Positions 26,071-35,372 of a stretch of 64,000 nucleotides of DNA are shown here, one piece after another. The notes beneath the pieces were generated by a model. That model saw only the letters and a program-made list of their open reading frames with translations, had not been told where the DNA came from and did not search any database. Position 1 is the stretch's first letter. Each line of letters starts with the position of its first letter. Position numbers and translations under genes: made by a program. Origin of the DNA: Metabacillus indicus LMG 22858. Its GTDB lineage: Bacteria > Bacillota > Bacilli > Bacillales > Bacillaceae. The stretch spans positions 930,001 through 994,000 of the forward strand of contig NZ_JGVU02000002.1 in assembly GCF_000708755.2 (NCBI RefSeq), read 5' to 3'.

Positions 26071-27054
26071 TTATGACTGGATTTCGATATCGGCGGAATA
26101 GATTTTTTCAAGCTTTCCTTCATCTGTTTCCAGAAGAAGAACGCCTTCATCATCAATTCCTGCAGCCCTGCCGCGGAGGGTTCCCTGCAAGGTTCTTGCG
26201 ATCAGCTTTTTGTTCAGGCTGATGGCGTAGCTTTCCCAAAGAAGCTTGACAGGTTTAAATCCGTGCGAGAGATAGCTCTTATACAGCTTTTCAAAGCGGA
26301 TCATGACAGACTGTATCAGCTTTGCCCTGTCAATCTGCTGCCCCGTCTCCTCAGCTAAAGATGTAGCGATGTGCTGAAGTTCTTCAGGAAATTGCTCCTT
26401 CGTATGATTCACATTGATGCCGACCCCGATAATGACAGAATGGACCCTGTCAGCTTCAGCCTGCAGCTCTGTCAAAATTCCGACGGCTTTTCTGCCATTA
26501 ATAAGGATATCATTCGGCCACTTAATTTCAGGTGTCAGTCCCGTGACATCTTCAATGGCCTGAATCAGTGCAACCGCCGTCAGCAGTGTCAGCTGCGGGG
26601 TTTTATTGATCGGAATTTCAGGCTTCAGAATCATGCTCATCCAAACGCCGGTCTGTTTCGGGGAATACCACGCTCTTGCAAGCCGTCCTCTGCCTTCTGT
26701 CTGCTGGTCGGCTACTACAAGAGTCCCTTCTAGTGCACCGTCGCCCGCCAGAGTATGGGCAATCTTTTGTGTAGATGCCACAACTTCCTCGAAGTGGATA
26801 TGACGCGCCATAAATTCTGTTTTCAGCCCGAGCTGTATTTCATTGCCGCTGATCTTATCCGGCTTGCGGGTAATTCTGTAGCCGCGTTTTCGGACCGCTT
26901 CAAGCTGATAGCCCTCACTTCTCAAGTCCTCAATATGCTTCCAGACAGCTGTCCTTGAGCACCCGAGTGTTTCACTCAGTTTCTGTCCGGATAAAAATTC
27001 TCCATCGGCTTCTGAAAAAGCCTGAAGCAATCGCGTTCTTAATTCAGATTGCAC
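26071..27054 (-). CDS. birA: Biotin-protein ligase / biotin repressor BirA
   Basis: Attaches biotin to carboxylases and, through its N-terminal winged helix, represses biotin genes. The helix-turn-helix SGQKLSETLGCSRTAVWKHIEDL occupies ~residues 21-45. The ligase domain has the biotinyl-5'-AMP loop QTEGRGRLARAW and IKWPNDILING. 327 residues, full bifunctional length. Overlaps cca by 16 bases. Confidence 0.95.
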   Translation of the reverse strand: MQSELRTRLLQAFSEADGEFLSGQKLSETLGCSRTAVWKHIEDLRSEGYQLEAVRKRGYRITRKPDKISGNEIQLGLKTEFMARHIHFEEVVASTQKIAHTLAGDGALEGTLVVADQQTEGRGRLARAWYSPKQTGVWMSMILKPEIPINKTPQLTLLTAVALIQAIEDVTGLTPEIKWPNDILINGRKAVGILTELQAEADRVHSVIIGVGINVNHTKEQFPEELQHIATSLAEETGQQIDRAKLIQSVMIRFEKLYKSYLSHGFKPVKLLWESYAISLNKKLIARTLQGTLRGRAAGIDDEGVLLLETDEGKLEKIYSADIEIQS

Positions 27055-28238
27055 GATTTCAACATCTCCTTAATCGCTTCCTTGCTGTTTTCTACTTGAC
27101 CATTCACTACGGCAAGTTCTATTTTTTCCATATACTCACTCAGCCACGGTCCGGGTTTACGGCCTTCAAAAACCATTAAATCATTCCCGTTCACAGCAAG
27201 CTCCCTCTTTGAATGAACAGGAAGGGAATGATATCGCGCTTTGATCTCCCGGATCTTAGATTCACTGAACGGAAGACCGCTAAGCAGACAAAATACAGCT
27301 TCAGTCTGCAGCGCACACTGCAGGCCTGTCCTGTACAGGTTAACCTTTGTCCAGTCAGACTGCCTTCGCTCCTCCAAAAACAGAAGATTCTGCCTGATGG
27401 ACCCAATTTGTTTGTTGGAAAGCTTCCATTTTTTCAGAAAAGCTTCAATGCCGCTTATTCCAATAACGTCGAGGAAAGCGGTCCAGCGCTCTTCATTTGA
27501 ATTCAGTCGGTAAAAAGGAAGTTCCGCTGCTTGAAGGATCTGCTGCTTTTTCTCTTTTAAACCAGGAAGGTATTCAATCATGCCTGTCTCTGCAATCAGC
27601 CGCATGCCTTCGCTGCATCCGGAGCCTGCCATCGTTTTTTCAAATTCGGCTGTTTTGCGTTCTGCCGATATATGCTGCAGCAGGGATATGTGACTGACAA
27701 TGGCATCATGTGTGCTTTCGCTTAGAGAAAAGCCGAGCTGACTGACAAAACGGACAGCTCTCATCATCCTCAGCGCGTCTTCTGAAAATCGTTCGGCAGG
27801 ACTTCCCACTGTGGATATCCGTTTTTTTTCAGCGTCTTCCCTGCCGTTAAAATAATCGATGATGCTGCCGTTCTCATCCATCGCCATGGCATTGATCGTA
27901 AAATCACGGCGTTTTAAATCTTCTTTTAACGAGGAAACAAACGTCACTCCGCTTGGCCTGCGGTTATCCTCATACGCTGATTCTGTCCGGAACGTTGTGA
28001 TTTCGTAATGAGTCCCGTTTTCAATCACAATCACCGTGCCGTGCTCTGAGCCGATATCAACGGTTTTCTGAAAGAGCTGCTGTACTTGATCCGGTGTCGC
28101 AGAGGAGGCGATATCGACATCTTTAATCGGTTTGCCTAGGAGCTGATCGCGGACAGAACCGCCGACAAAATAAGCCTCAAAGCCGTGTTTTTTCAGCTTT
28201 GAAAGAACAGGAAGCGCCTCCTGAAATTCTCTATTCAC
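27039..28238 (-). CDS. cca: CCA-adding tRNA nucleotidyltransferase
   Basis: Adds or repairs the 3' CCA of tRNAs. Class II nucleotidyltransferase head: [24 protein letters not shown] (metal-binding DxD), then [15 protein letters not shown] and the nucleotide-recognition segment around [13 protein letters not shown]. The GTG at 28238 is favoured because AGGTGA lies 5 bases before it; a GTG at 28247 is possible. About 399 residues. Start overlaps the bshA stop. Confidence 0.94.
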   Translation of the reverse strand: MNREFQEALPVLSKLKKHGFEAYFVGGSVRDQLLGKPIKDVDIASSATPDQVQQLFQKTVDIGSEHGTVIVIENGTHYEITTFRTESAYEDNRRPSGVTFVSSLKEDLKRRDFTINAMAMDENGSIIDYFNGREDAEKKRISTVGSPAERFSEDALRMMRAVRFVSQLGFSLSESTHDAIVSHISLLQHISAERKTAEFEKTMAGSGCSEGMRLIAETGMIEYLPGLKEKKQQILQAAELPFYRLNSNEERWTAFLDVIGISGIEAFLKKWKLSNKQIGSIRQNLLFLEERRQSDWTKVNLYRTGLQCALQTEAVFCLLSGLPFSESKIREIKARYHSLPVHSKRELAVNGNDLMVFEGRKPGPWLSEYMEKIELAVVNGQVENSKEAIKEMLKSCNLN

Positions 28239-29376
28239 CCTTCTCACCTGATTCCGTCAGTTGATAGTAAAGAGTTTCATACTGTTTGACAATATGGGCA
28301 GAATGAAAGGTTTCCTGTGCAATTTTGACGGATTCTTTTGACATTCGCTCATGAAGTTCATGATCTGTTAACAGCGAAATCGTTTTATCTGCTATAGCTG
28401 AAATGTCCCCTACATCGCATAAGTATCCGGAAACGCCATCCTGAACGACTTCAGGAATTCCGCCAATATTGGCTGCCACACAGGGAACCCCGCATGCCAT
28501 CGCTTCAAGAAGGACAAGTCCAAAGCTTTCTTTCTGTGAAAGGAGCAGCTTCACATCACTTAAGGAATACAGTTCTTCAAGATGATTCTGCTTTCCTAGA
28601 AACAGAACGTTTTCGCTGATGCCCAGTTCCTTCACGAGTTTGCAGACAGACGTCATCTCCGGCCCGTCCCCGACAAGAAGAAGCTTTGACTTTACTTCTT
28701 TGGTAACGCGTGCGAATACCCTGACCACATCCTGCACCCTTTTTACCTGTCTGAAGTTTGAAACGTGAATCAGGACTTTTTCATCTTCATCTATGCCATA
28801 TTCCGCTTTTAGATGATTGACATTTTTCTTTTTGTAAATGCGTTCATCAATAAAGTTGTAGACGGTCTGTATGTCTTTTTCGGGATGAAGAAGCTCATAC
28901 GTCTGATCGGCAAGTGCCTTTGACACAGCAGTCACTGCATCTGAGGCTTCTATGCCGAATTTGATCATATTGGACAGGGACAGATCATGACCGAGGACCG
29001 TAATGTCGGTTCCGTGCAGAGTGGTAACGATTTTCAGATGGTCACCTGTCATCTGTTTTGCAAGATGGGCGCAAATCGCATGGGGCACCGCATAATGAAC
29101 ATGAAACAAGTCAAGCTCTTCCCTTTTCGCCACTTCGGCCATCTTGCTTGCGAGCGCAAGATCATAAGGAGGATGCTTGAAGACAGAGTATTGATTCACT
29201 TCCACCTCATGAAAAAAGATATTGGGATACATTTTATCAAGCCTGAAGGGTCTGCTTGTTGTGACAAAATGAATACTGTGTCCTTTTTCCGCCAGTTTTT
29301 TGCCAAGTTCCGTTGCCACTACCCCCGAACCGCCGACAGACGGATAGCAGGTAATGCCGATTTTTAACTTTTTCAT
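28231..29376 (-). CDS. bshA: N-acetyl-alpha-D-glucosaminyl L-malate synthase BshA
   Basis: GT4 glycosyltransferase for the first step of bacillithiol synthesis (UDP-GlcNAc plus L-malate). N-terminal [36 protein letters not shown] in the first Rossmann domain, and the EX7E motif in [16 protein letters not shown]. 381 residues. ATG overlaps the bshB1 stop (ATGA). Confidence 0.95.
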   Translation of the reverse strand: MKKLKIGITCYPSVGGSGVVATELGKKLAEKGHSIHFVTTSRPFRLDKMYPNIFFHEVEVNQYSVFKHPPYDLALASKMAEVAKREELDLFHVHYAVPHAICAHLAKQMTGDHLKIVTTLHGTDITVLGHDLSLSNMIKFGIEASDAVTAVSKALADQTYELLHPEKDIQTVYNFIDERIYKKKNVNHLKAEYGIDEDEKVLIHVSNFRQVKRVQDVVRVFARVTKEVKSKLLLVGDGPEMTSVCKLVKELGISENVLFLGKQNHLEELYSLSDVKLLLSQKESFGLVLLEAMACGVPCVAANIGGIPEVVQDGVSGYLCDVGDISAIADKTISLLTDHELHERMSKESVKIAQETFHSAHIVKQYETLYYQLTESGEKGE

Positions 29377-30089
29377 AGTTGCTCACCGAGCAGGTCCTTA
29401 TCAAGCAATAGAGGTGACTTTGAGAAAAATCCCTCTGCATAAGTGACTCCCGCTTCTTTCCCAAACAGCCGCTCCCGGCTTTCAACACTTTCTATGTATC
29501 CGTTCGTAAGGGGTGTATCAACGGATGATTCACCCTTGATGAACTGGCTTTCGTACGCTTTCAGACTCAATCGCTTTTTCTCCATCGTACCGGTTACATC
29601 AACGACAAAATCCGGTTTGTGAAAACCGTTGATCATATAAAAATAGACGCGGTTCACTCTGTGAGGTGCCTGTGATTTTGAATCACGGACATTTTTGACA
29701 GCTGCAGAAAAGCTTGCTTCCTCTACAAGCTTTGCACAATTCCCGTGATCAGGATGACGGTCCTGAAACCATGGTGCAAATACGAGCTTAGGTTTATACT
29801 GCCTGATAACCGTTATGATCTTATCTATGTATTGTTCGTTCATATAAAGTCCTCTGTCAGGGAGGTCAAGGAAAATCCGTTCCTGCAGACCGAGTATGTC
29901 TGAAGCAAGCTGCGCCTCTTTTTTCCTGACGGCGACCGTTCCGTTTGAAGACAGTTCTGCCTCTGTTAAATCGCAGATTCCCACTCTGTATCCCTGCTCC
30001 GCATATTTAGCGAGAGTTCCTCCCATCCCGATTTCGGCATCATCGGGATGGGCTCCGAATGCAAGGATATCAAGGTTATTCTTTTCCAT
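29373..30089 (-). CDS. bshB1: Bacillithiol deacetylase BshB1
   Basis: Zn-dependent LmbE-family deacetylase producing GlcN-malate. Zinc motif AHPDDAEIG, second metal site RHPDHGN, and the conserved [11 protein letters not shown]. The frame is open to 30113, but the ATG at 30089 ([12 protein letters not shown]) is nearest the family start; no ribosome binding site is decisive, and the gene starts inside mgsA. 238 residues. Confidence 0.93.
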   Translation of the reverse strand: MEKNNLDILAFGAHPDDAEIGMGGTLAKYAEQGYRVGICDLTEAELSSNGTVAVRKKEAQLASDILGLQERIFLDLPDRGLYMNEQYIDKIITVIRQYKPKLVFAPWFQDRHPDHGNCAKLVEEASFSAAVKNVRDSKSQAPHRVNRVYFYMINGFHKPDFVVDVTGTMEKKRLSLKAYESQFIKGESSVDTPLTNGYIESVESRERLFGKEAGVTYAEGFFSKSPLLLDKDLLGEQL

Positions 30090-30504
30090 AGTCATCATCA
30101 ATTTCTTTGTCATTTACAATTGCTCTCCATTTCAAATCACCGCGCTCTAGTCCATGTATCAGAATTTCTGCTGTTCCCATATTCGTCGCAAGCGGAACCG
30201 CATAAACATCGCACAGCCGGATTAAAGCGGACACATCAGGTTCATGAGGCTGGGCAGTCAGTGGATCACGGAAGAAAATGACCATGTCCATTGCATTGTT
30301 TGCGATGCATGCGCCAATTTCCTGATCACCGCCAAGCGGCCCTGACTGGAATCTGTGTATTTCAAGGCCTGTCGCCTCTGTTACTTTGAAGCCTGTTGTT
30401 CCGGTCGCATAAAGTTTATGTTTTCCAAGGATGCCTTTGTAGGCCAGTGCAAACTGAATAAGATCATTTTTTTTCTTATCATGAGCTATGAGTGCTATAT
30501 TCAT
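30076..30504 (-). CDS. mgsA: Methylglyoxal synthase
   Basis: Converts dihydroxyacetone phosphate to methylglyoxal and phosphate. [20 protein letters not shown] (phosphate loop), [12 protein letters not shown] with the catalytic Asp, and [15 protein letters not shown] with the conserved His. 142 residues. AAAGGGG precedes the ATG. Its neighbours are bacillithiol genes, and this thiol detoxifies methylglyoxal, a sensible pairing. Confidence 0.96.
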   Translation of the reverse strand: MNIALIAHDKKKNDLIQFALAYKGILGKHKLYATGTTGFKVTEATGLEIHRFQSGPLGGDQEIGACIANNAMDMVIFFRDPLTAQPHEPDVSALIRLCDVYAVPLATNMGTAEILIHGLERGDLKWRAIVNDKEIDDDYGKE

Positions 30505-30517
30505 CAGACATTCCCCT

Positions 30518-31315
30518 TTAGTCGATTAAATTTTCAAGGCCGTACACAAGAAGATCCAGCTTCATCACCTGTTCGACGCACAGTTTAACACCCGACATAA
30601 ACGATGCCCGGTTAAATGAATCGTGGCGGATGGAAAGAGTCTGCCCATCTCCCCCGAACAGAACTTCCTGATGGGCAACAAGCCCCGGAAGCCGGATGCT
30701 GTGAACGTGAATTCCTTTATAGTTGGCACCGCGGGCTCCTTCTAATGTCTCTTTCTCATCCGGATGTCCCTGTTCTTTCTCTTCTCTGACAGCAGAAATC
30801 ATTTCCGCCGTTTTAAAACCAGTCCCGGAAGGTGCATCCAGCTTCTGATCGTGGTGCATCTCAAGAATTTCTACATCCGTAAAATACTTGGCGGCCATTT
30901 GTGAAAATTTCATCATTAAGATGGCACCAACTGCAAAGTTAGGGGCAATAATGGCGCCAATGCCTTTTTCTTCTGTCAGCTCCTCGAGTTCTTTCAGGTC
31001 AGCATCCGAAAAACCGGTTGTGCCTACTACAGGCCTTACACCATATTCAAGAGCTTTCTTCGTATGAATCTTCCCGATTTCAGGTGTCGTTAAATCAATA
31101 AGCACATCAGGCTTTGTTTCCTGGAAGCATGCTTCTATATCCGTATAAATCGGTGCTTCGCTTTTGAAATCACCGGCTTCTTTCAGCGTTTGGCCTCCGA
31201 ATTTATGATCGACCGCCCCTACGAGAGTAAAGTGCGGCGTTTCTTCTGCAAGCTTAACCGCCTCTCTTCCCATTCTTCCTCTTGGCCCTGCAATAACAAC
31301 TTTAATCTGTTCCAT
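30518..31315 (-). CDS. dapB: 4-hydroxy-tetrahydrodipicolinate reductase
   Basis: NAD(P)H-dependent step toward diaminopimelate and lysine. N-terminal [17 protein letters not shown], where the usual G-x-x-GxMG reads GPRGRMG, then LIDLTTPE and the substrate motif [14 protein letters not shown]. 265 residues. Supplies dipicolinate for spores as well as cell wall. In the ypjD-dapB-mgsA operon. Confidence 0.96.
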   Translation of the reverse strand: MEQIKVVIAGPRGRMGREAVKLAEETPHFTLVGAVDHKFGGQTLKEAGDFKSEAPIYTDIEACFQETKPDVLIDLTTPEIGKIHTKKALEYGVRPVVGTTGFSDADLKELEELTEEKGIGAIIAPNFAVGAILMMKFSQMAAKYFTDVEILEMHHDQKLDAPSGTGFKTAEMISAVREEKEQGHPDEKETLEGARGANYKGIHVHSIRLPGLVAHQEVLFGGDGQTLSIRHDSFNRASFMSGVKLCVEQVMKLDLLVYGLENLID

Positions 31316-31327
31316 AGCGGTTTCTCC

Positions 31328-31657
31328 TTACGACTCTTTTTTTGTCCAGCGGTCTTTATCTCTTGTTGTGAATTTCTTCATGACAAGATTATGCGCTTCT
31401 TCTAGATCGATTTGCAGAGAATTGGCAAGGCAGATCAGCACAAACAGAATATCTCCTGCTTCCTCTTCGATCTTCTTTTCTTTTTCTGTATCCTTTTTTG
31501 GCTTTTCGCCGTATGTATGGTTTATTTCCCTTGCAAGCTCTCCCATTTCTTCGGTCAGCCTTGCCATCATCGCGAGCGGGCTGAAATATCCCTCTTTAAA
31601 CTGGCCGATGTACTCATCTACTTCTCTTTGAAGGTCTTTCATTGTCTTTTGGCTCAT
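31328..31657 (-). CDS. ypjD: MazG-like nucleotide pyrophosphohydrolase YpjD
   Basis: 109 residues, all-alpha NTP pyrophosphatase. The ExxE pair in RLTEEMGELAREIN and the EEEAGDILFVLICLAN segment give the four acidic metal ligands. Probably hydrolyses non-canonical NTPs; substrate unknown. First gene of the long operon reaching to birA, under a divergent promoter shared with ypjC. Confidence 0.92.
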   Translation of the reverse strand: MSQKTMKDLQREVDEYIGQFKEGYFSPLAMMARLTEEMGELAREINHTYGEKPKKDTEKEKKIEEEAGDILFVLICLANSLQIDLEEAHNLVMKKFTTRDKDRWTKKES

Positions 31658-31681
31658 AAGATCACCTCTTTATTCTTCTTC

Positions 31682-31710
31682 ATGTTAGCGGGTTCAGGAC
31701 ATTTTGACAA
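31682..31710 (-). promoter_or_regulatory. Promoter of ypjD-dapB operon
   Basis: Minus strand TTGTCA (31705-31710), 17 bases, TAACAT (31682-31687). Back to back with the ypjC promoter, with -35 boxes about 27 bp apart. Confidence 0.55.
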
Positions 31711-31737
31711 ATTTTCCGGCTTGCAAAAAAGGCGTGA

Positions 31738-31766
31738 TTGCACCTTTTGTTTCCATCATCTATACT
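31738..31766 (+). promoter_or_regulatory. Promoter of ypjC
   Basis: TTGCAC (31738-31743), 17 bases, TATACT (31761-31766). Confidence 0.7.
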
Positions 31767-31805
31767 ATTATCGCAAAGAACATAGAAAAGAGGATGATCG
31801 ACATC

Positions 31806-32678
31806 ATGTTTCTTCAATTGAAAATACGGAATATTTTCTTTATTTTACTCGGTTCAGCGATTTTTGCATTCGGACTAGTTCATTTTAACATGCAGAACAA
31901 TCTCGCTGAAGGCGGATTTACCGGAATAACCCTTCTTTTATACTTTCTTTTTAACATTGACCCCTCAATATCCAACCTGGTGCTGAACATCCCGATCTTT
32001 TTCATCGGATGGAAATTGCTCGGCAGGACGACCTTTCTCTATACAATTATCGGTACGGTTGCACTGTCTGTCTTCCTTTGGCTTTTCCAGCGGTTTCAGA
32101 TCTTCATGCCGCTTAAAGATGACTTGACCCTTGCAGCATTATTTGCAGGTGTTTTTATCGGAGTCGGCCTTGGGATCATTTTCAGATACGGCGGCACAAC
32201 CGGCGGTGTTGATATTATTGCAAGACTGGTACATAAATACAAAGGCATCAGCATGGGGAAAACGATGTTCATCTTTGACTTTGTCGTCATTACGCTTTCC
32301 CTCATTACCTACTTATCCTATAAAGAAGCAATGTATACCCTTGTTGCAGTCTTTATTGGCGCAAGAGTGATCGACTTTATGCAGGAAGGTGCCTATGCAG
32401 CAAAAGGAGCGACAATCATCTCCGAGAAAAACGAAGAAATCGCAGAAAAGATTATGCAGGAGATGGACCGCGGCGTCACGACTCTAAAAGGCATGGGATC
32501 CTATACAAAAATGGACCGGAACATTCTTTACTGCGTTGTTGCAAAAAATGAAATCGTCCGCCTCAAAGCCGTCATCACATCCGTCGACCCCCACGCATTC
32601 GTGGCAGTCAGCGACGTCCATGACGTCTTAGGAGAAGGATTTACGCTCGATGCGGATAAGAATCCTATTCAACGCTAG
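31806..32678 (+). CDS. ypjC: YitT-family membrane protein YpjC
   Basis: 290 residues. Five or so membrane helices (~8-185) include FFILLGSAIFAFGLVHF, GGFTGITLLLYFLF and ALFAGVFIGVGLGIIFRYGGTTGG, the YitT/UPF0750 glycine-rich pattern. The C-terminal DUF2179 domain contains GAYAAKGATIIS, RGVTTLKGMGSYT and DPHAFVAVSDVHDVLGEGF. The ATG at 31806 is chosen over frames upstream; the ribosome binding site is AGAGGATG, somewhat far. The transported substrate is unknown. Confidence 0.88.
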   Translation: MFLQLKIRNIFFILLGSAIFAFGLVHFNMQNNLAEGGFTGITLLLYFLFNIDPSISNLVLNIPIFFIGWKLLGRTTFLYTIIGTVALSVFLWLFQRFQIFMPLKDDLTLAALFAGVFIGVGLGIIFRYGGTTGGVDIIARLVHKYKGISMGKTMFIFDFVVITLSLITYLSYKEAMYTLVAVFIGARVIDFMQEGAYAAKGATIISEKNEEIAEKIMQEMDRGVTTLKGMGSYTKMDRNILYCVVAKNEIVRLKAVITSVDPHAFVAVSDVHDVLGEGFTLDADKNPIQR

Positions 32679-32679
32679 A

Positions 32680-32796
32680 AAAGCGGAATCGACCGTTTAG
32701 CTCCGGGAGTCAGATAAGGAATCGGCGGTGAAGGCGCTTTTTGCCTTTGCCGACGGTTCCGTTCTGGCAGAGGAGTTGGGCGATGGAGCTGGACAC
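32680..32796 (+). repeat. Structured intergenic repeat, copy 2
   Basis: Starts AAAAGCGGAATCG and ends GAGCTGGACA. Its central hairpin (32718-32760) has an 18-bp stem with one G-A mismatch and a 7-base loop. The sequence is almost unrelated to copies A, 3 and 4, but the fold is the same. An outer stem pairs ATCG/CGAT and AGCTCC/GGAGTT. Directly after ypjC, in tandem with copy 3. Confidence 0.8.
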
Positions 32797-32800
32797 CGCG

Positions 32801-32919
32801 AAAAGCGGAGCCGACCGTTTAGCCCTGACAGGCAGAAAAGAAATCACCCGAAAAGTCCGGGTTTGACTTTTTGGGGGATTTTGTTCTGACGGAAGGGCTG
32901 GGAGGCGGAGCTGGACACA
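32801..32919 (+). repeat. Structured intergenic repeat, copy 3
   Basis: Same element: AAAAGCGGAGCCG ... GAGCTGGACA. Core hairpin at 32842-32880 (16-bp stem, 7-base loop), nearly identical to copy A. Outer stem AGCCC/GGGCT. A truncated new start, AAAAGCGGAATCG, follows at 32922. No gene is seen from 32679 to 32954. Confidence 0.8.
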
Positions 32920-32949
32920 AGAAAAGCGGAATCGCCCCGCCAACTTCAA

Positions 32950-32992
32950 ATAAAACAAGTAAGTGGCCTCGTTCACGAGGCCACTTACTTGT
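32950..32992 (-). terminator. ypjB terminator
   Basis: Perfect 18-bp stem aacaagtaagtggcctcg / cgaggccacttacttgtt with a 4-base loop; TTTTATTT on the minus strand. The stem contains the ypjB stop codon. Confidence 0.85.
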
Positions 32993-33797
32993 TAAAGTCG
33001 CGTTCTCTATTCATCTTGTCTTTCTCGCCTTTATACTTTCTCCACCCTGTATAGGATAGCGCCATAAAGATAATGCTTCCGGTAGAAATCATGACCCACC
33101 ATAAAGACGGATCCGCTTCATCTTCTTTTACCCGCTCAAATAAGTTCTGCAAGTCTTCCTCCATTAATGTCAGCTGATTGACTTGTGATTCTACAGGAAT
33201 TTCTGCAAAAAATGAATCTTCCACCACAGACTTGTGAGCTTCAATTCTCTTAAGCTGCTCAGAATCAAGATCCATCAGCATGCTGGGATAAACCGTTTCA
33301 TAAAGAGAGACAAATTCCTCCCAGTTCTGTTCAAAAGCCTGATTATTTCCGTCTTTCACACCATCTTTCACTTGTGTGAAGGCACTCATAACAGGCGCTT
33401 CCATTGAACTCCACAGCGGCTGATGCTCTGAAGCAGCTGCATCAACAACGAGCCTGAGGCGGATCAGGGCTCTTACTTTTTGATCAGGCGAGGCCGCTGT
33501 TTCCTGCAGCTTGTCGACAGCCGTCTGCTGAGAAGCTGAAATTGTACGGATTTCTGCAGCTGAAACGTCGTTATTTCCCTTTATGGATTTCTCGAATTCC
33601 CTGCCAAAATAATTGACGAGCTGAAGCGATTCTTCAAACCGGTTCTGTTTTGTCAGCTGAAGTGCTGTATCCGTCAGTTTATTTAGATCATCCCAGCTGC
33701 TGTCCATGTGCCCTGCACGATGATCAGCCAGTGAATAAAACGGCAGAGCAAGCGCCATGATCATAAAAACTGCCATTGCGGCTATTCGTTTTTTCAT
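32985..33797 (-). CDS. ypjB: Sporulation protein YpjB
   Basis: 270 residues. Signal peptide (MKKRIAAMAVFMIMALALPF, likely cut after SLADH region), a helical extracellular domain (~30-235) and a C-terminal membrane helix WWVMISTGSIIFMALSY followed by a basic tail. Matches the Bacillus YpjB family, induced in sporulation. The ATG at 33797 follows GGGAGGG. Next to ypjA, upstream of the qcr operon, as in B. subtilis. Confidence 0.88.
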   Translation of the reverse strand: MKKRIAAMAVFMIMALALPFYSLADHRAGHMDSSWDDLNKLTDTALQLTKQNRFEESLQLVNYFGREFEKSIKGNNDVSAAEIRTISASQQTAVDKLQETAASPDQKVRALIRLRLVVDAAASEHQPLWSSMEAPVMSAFTQVKDGVKDGNNQAFEQNWEEFVSLYETVYPSMLMDLDSEQLKRIEAHKSVVEDSFFAEIPVESQVNQLTLMEEDLQNLFERVKEDEADPSLWWVMISTGSIIFMALSYTGWRKYKGEKDKMNRERDFNK

Positions 33798-33877
33798 CCT
33801 TGTCCCTCCCACAGCTTCTACTTAAAACTATGAAAAAGTGGACAAGGATAGACCTTCTTTTTCAGATAAAAGAAAAT

Positions 33878-34474
33878 CTATTTCAAGAGGTCCAGCTTAT
33901 ACGAATCTTTTCTGACCACAAAATAATAAGCAAGATAAATAGATAAAAGACTAAGCCAGAAAGTAAAATACCCGATCTCAGGCAAATAGTTCATCAATAC
34001 ACTGTACTTCGGCATTTGCCCAAACACATAATCAATGATTTCATTATGCAGTGTCCAAACAGCAGCTGCCGCAAGATGCCAGGCTTTGAACCTGTAAAAC
34101 GGTGCATAAAGCAGCCCCTGAACGGCCATGCCAAGATGAGACAATATCAGCATATAGCCGACAGGGTCCAATACCCCTGTTTCATTCAAAACGAGCAAAT
34201 TCATGACAACTGCCCATATGCCATATTTAAACAGCGTAATTATGGCAAGAGCTTCAATTAAAGGGAAATTCCTTTTAAAAAGAAAGCCGAGCATGACAAT
34301 CGTAAAAAAAAGACTTGCCGTCGGGCTGTCAGGTACAAAAGGCAGGAAAATGGCCGGCGTTTCGTACAGCTGATATCTGTACCAGTAATACCCGTAGATG
34401 GTCCCAAATAAGTTGACCGTAAACATCAAAAAAAGAAAAGGCTGTCTTACAAGCAGATAGTGCATCCATCTCAT
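33878..34474 (-). CDS. ypjA: YpjA, DUF1405 membrane protein
   Basis: 198 residues with about six membrane helices: FLFLMFTVNLFGTIYGYYWY, ASLFFTIVMLGFLF, ALAIITLFKYGIWAVVMNLL, and a last one at FTFWLSLLSIYLAYYFV. RYQLYETPAIFLPFVPDSPTAS and LHNEIIDY are family-conserved. Function unknown. Conserved neighbour of qcrC. Confidence 0.88.
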   Translation of the reverse strand: MRWMHYLLVRQPFLFLMFTVNLFGTIYGYYWYRYQLYETPAIFLPFVPDSPTASLFFTIVMLGFLFKRNFPLIEALAIITLFKYGIWAVVMNLLVLNETGVLDPVGYMLILSHLGMAVQGLLYAPFYRFKAWHLAAAAVWTLHNEIIDYVFGQMPKYSVLMNYLPEIGYFTFWLSLLSIYLAYYFVVRKDSYKLDLLK

Positions 34475-34512
34475 AATGGTTTCAACTTCCTTTATATGTA
34501 GTTCACAACGCA

Positions 34513-34543
34513 GAAAAAAGCTGACATTTTGTCAGCTTTTTCT
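34513..34543 (-). terminator. qcr operon terminator
   Basis: agaaaaagctgac / gtcagcttttttct stem, with T-runs usable on both strands, immediately after qcrC. Confidence 0.8.
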
Positions 34544-34545
34544 GA

Positions 34546-35313
34546 TTATTTTGCAGTAACACTGGAGACAAACTCAGAAAGCACTTTCAATTCTTCATCT
34601 GTTCCCTTGAAGATGCCAGCAGGCATGCCGCCCTGGCCTTCAACTGCGATTTTGGCAACCTCTTCAGGACTTAAACCAGTATCAACCAGTGAAGGACCGG
34701 CTGCGCCGCCGGCTAAATTGTCGCCGTGACAGGAAACACATGTTTGTTCAGTGAAGATTTTGTAGCCTTCTGATTCTTTGTCAATTTCAGCTTCTGCTTT
34801 AATTTTCCCTTGTTCAGCAGCTGCTTCCCAGTCATGAGTTGCAACAGATTCCCACGTCAGGAAAATCGTTGCCGCTACGCCAAGAAGCATCATTCCTACT
34901 GCAACAGGGCGTTTTGAAGGCTTGCGCTCAGGCCCGCGGTCAATAAACGGCGCAAGAAGCAGTGCACCAAATGCAAGACCCGGCATGATAAATGCGCCAA
35001 TTACTGTGTATGGTCCTGCAGCATATGTGTATTTGAGCAATTGGTATAAGAATAAGAAATACCAGTCAGGCAATGGAATATATCCAGTGTCCGTCGGATC
35101 TGCAACACGTTCAAGCGGCGACGGATGCGCCACAGTCAAACACAGGAACCCAATCAGGAACACAGCTCCAACCAGCCATTCTTTTAATAAGAAGTTCGGC
35201 CAGAACGCTTCCGTTTTACCCGGGAATTCTGAATAGTCTTTTGGAATATTCGGTTTTCTTTCAGCTGGAACACGAGAGTCTCCAACAAATTTCATCCCTT
35301 TTCCGCGATGCAT
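34546..35313 (-). CDS. qcrC: Menaquinol:cytochrome c reductase, cytochrome b/c subunit
   Basis: Fusion of cytochrome b subunit IV and cytochrome c. Three membrane helices in the first ~165 residues (LVGAVFLIGFLCLTVAHPSP, AGPYTVIGAFIMPGLAFGALLL, VAVGMMLLGVAATIFLTW), PLPDWYFLF with the conserved PDWY Qo-site motif, then a cytochrome c domain with CVSCH heme site and axial Met in GGMPAGIF. 255 residues. Last gene of qcrA-qcrB-qcrC. Confidence 0.96.
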   Translation of the reverse strand: MHRGKGMKFVGDSRVPAERKPNIPKDYSEFPGKTEAFWPNFLLKEWLVGAVFLIGFLCLTVAHPSPLERVADPTDTGYIPLPDWYFLFLYQLLKYTYAAGPYTVIGAFIMPGLAFGALLLAPFIDRGPERKPSKRPVAVGMMLLGVAATIFLTWESVATHDWEAAAEQGKIKAEAEIDKESEGYKIFTEQTCVSCHGDNLAGGAAGPSLVDTGLSPEEVAKIAVEGQGGMPAGIFKGTDEELKVLSEFVSSVTAK

Positions 35314-35372
35314 GATTTCCCCTCCTTCTTTGGCAGTTCCGCATATAGATGCGGCTGATCATCATTTGAATT

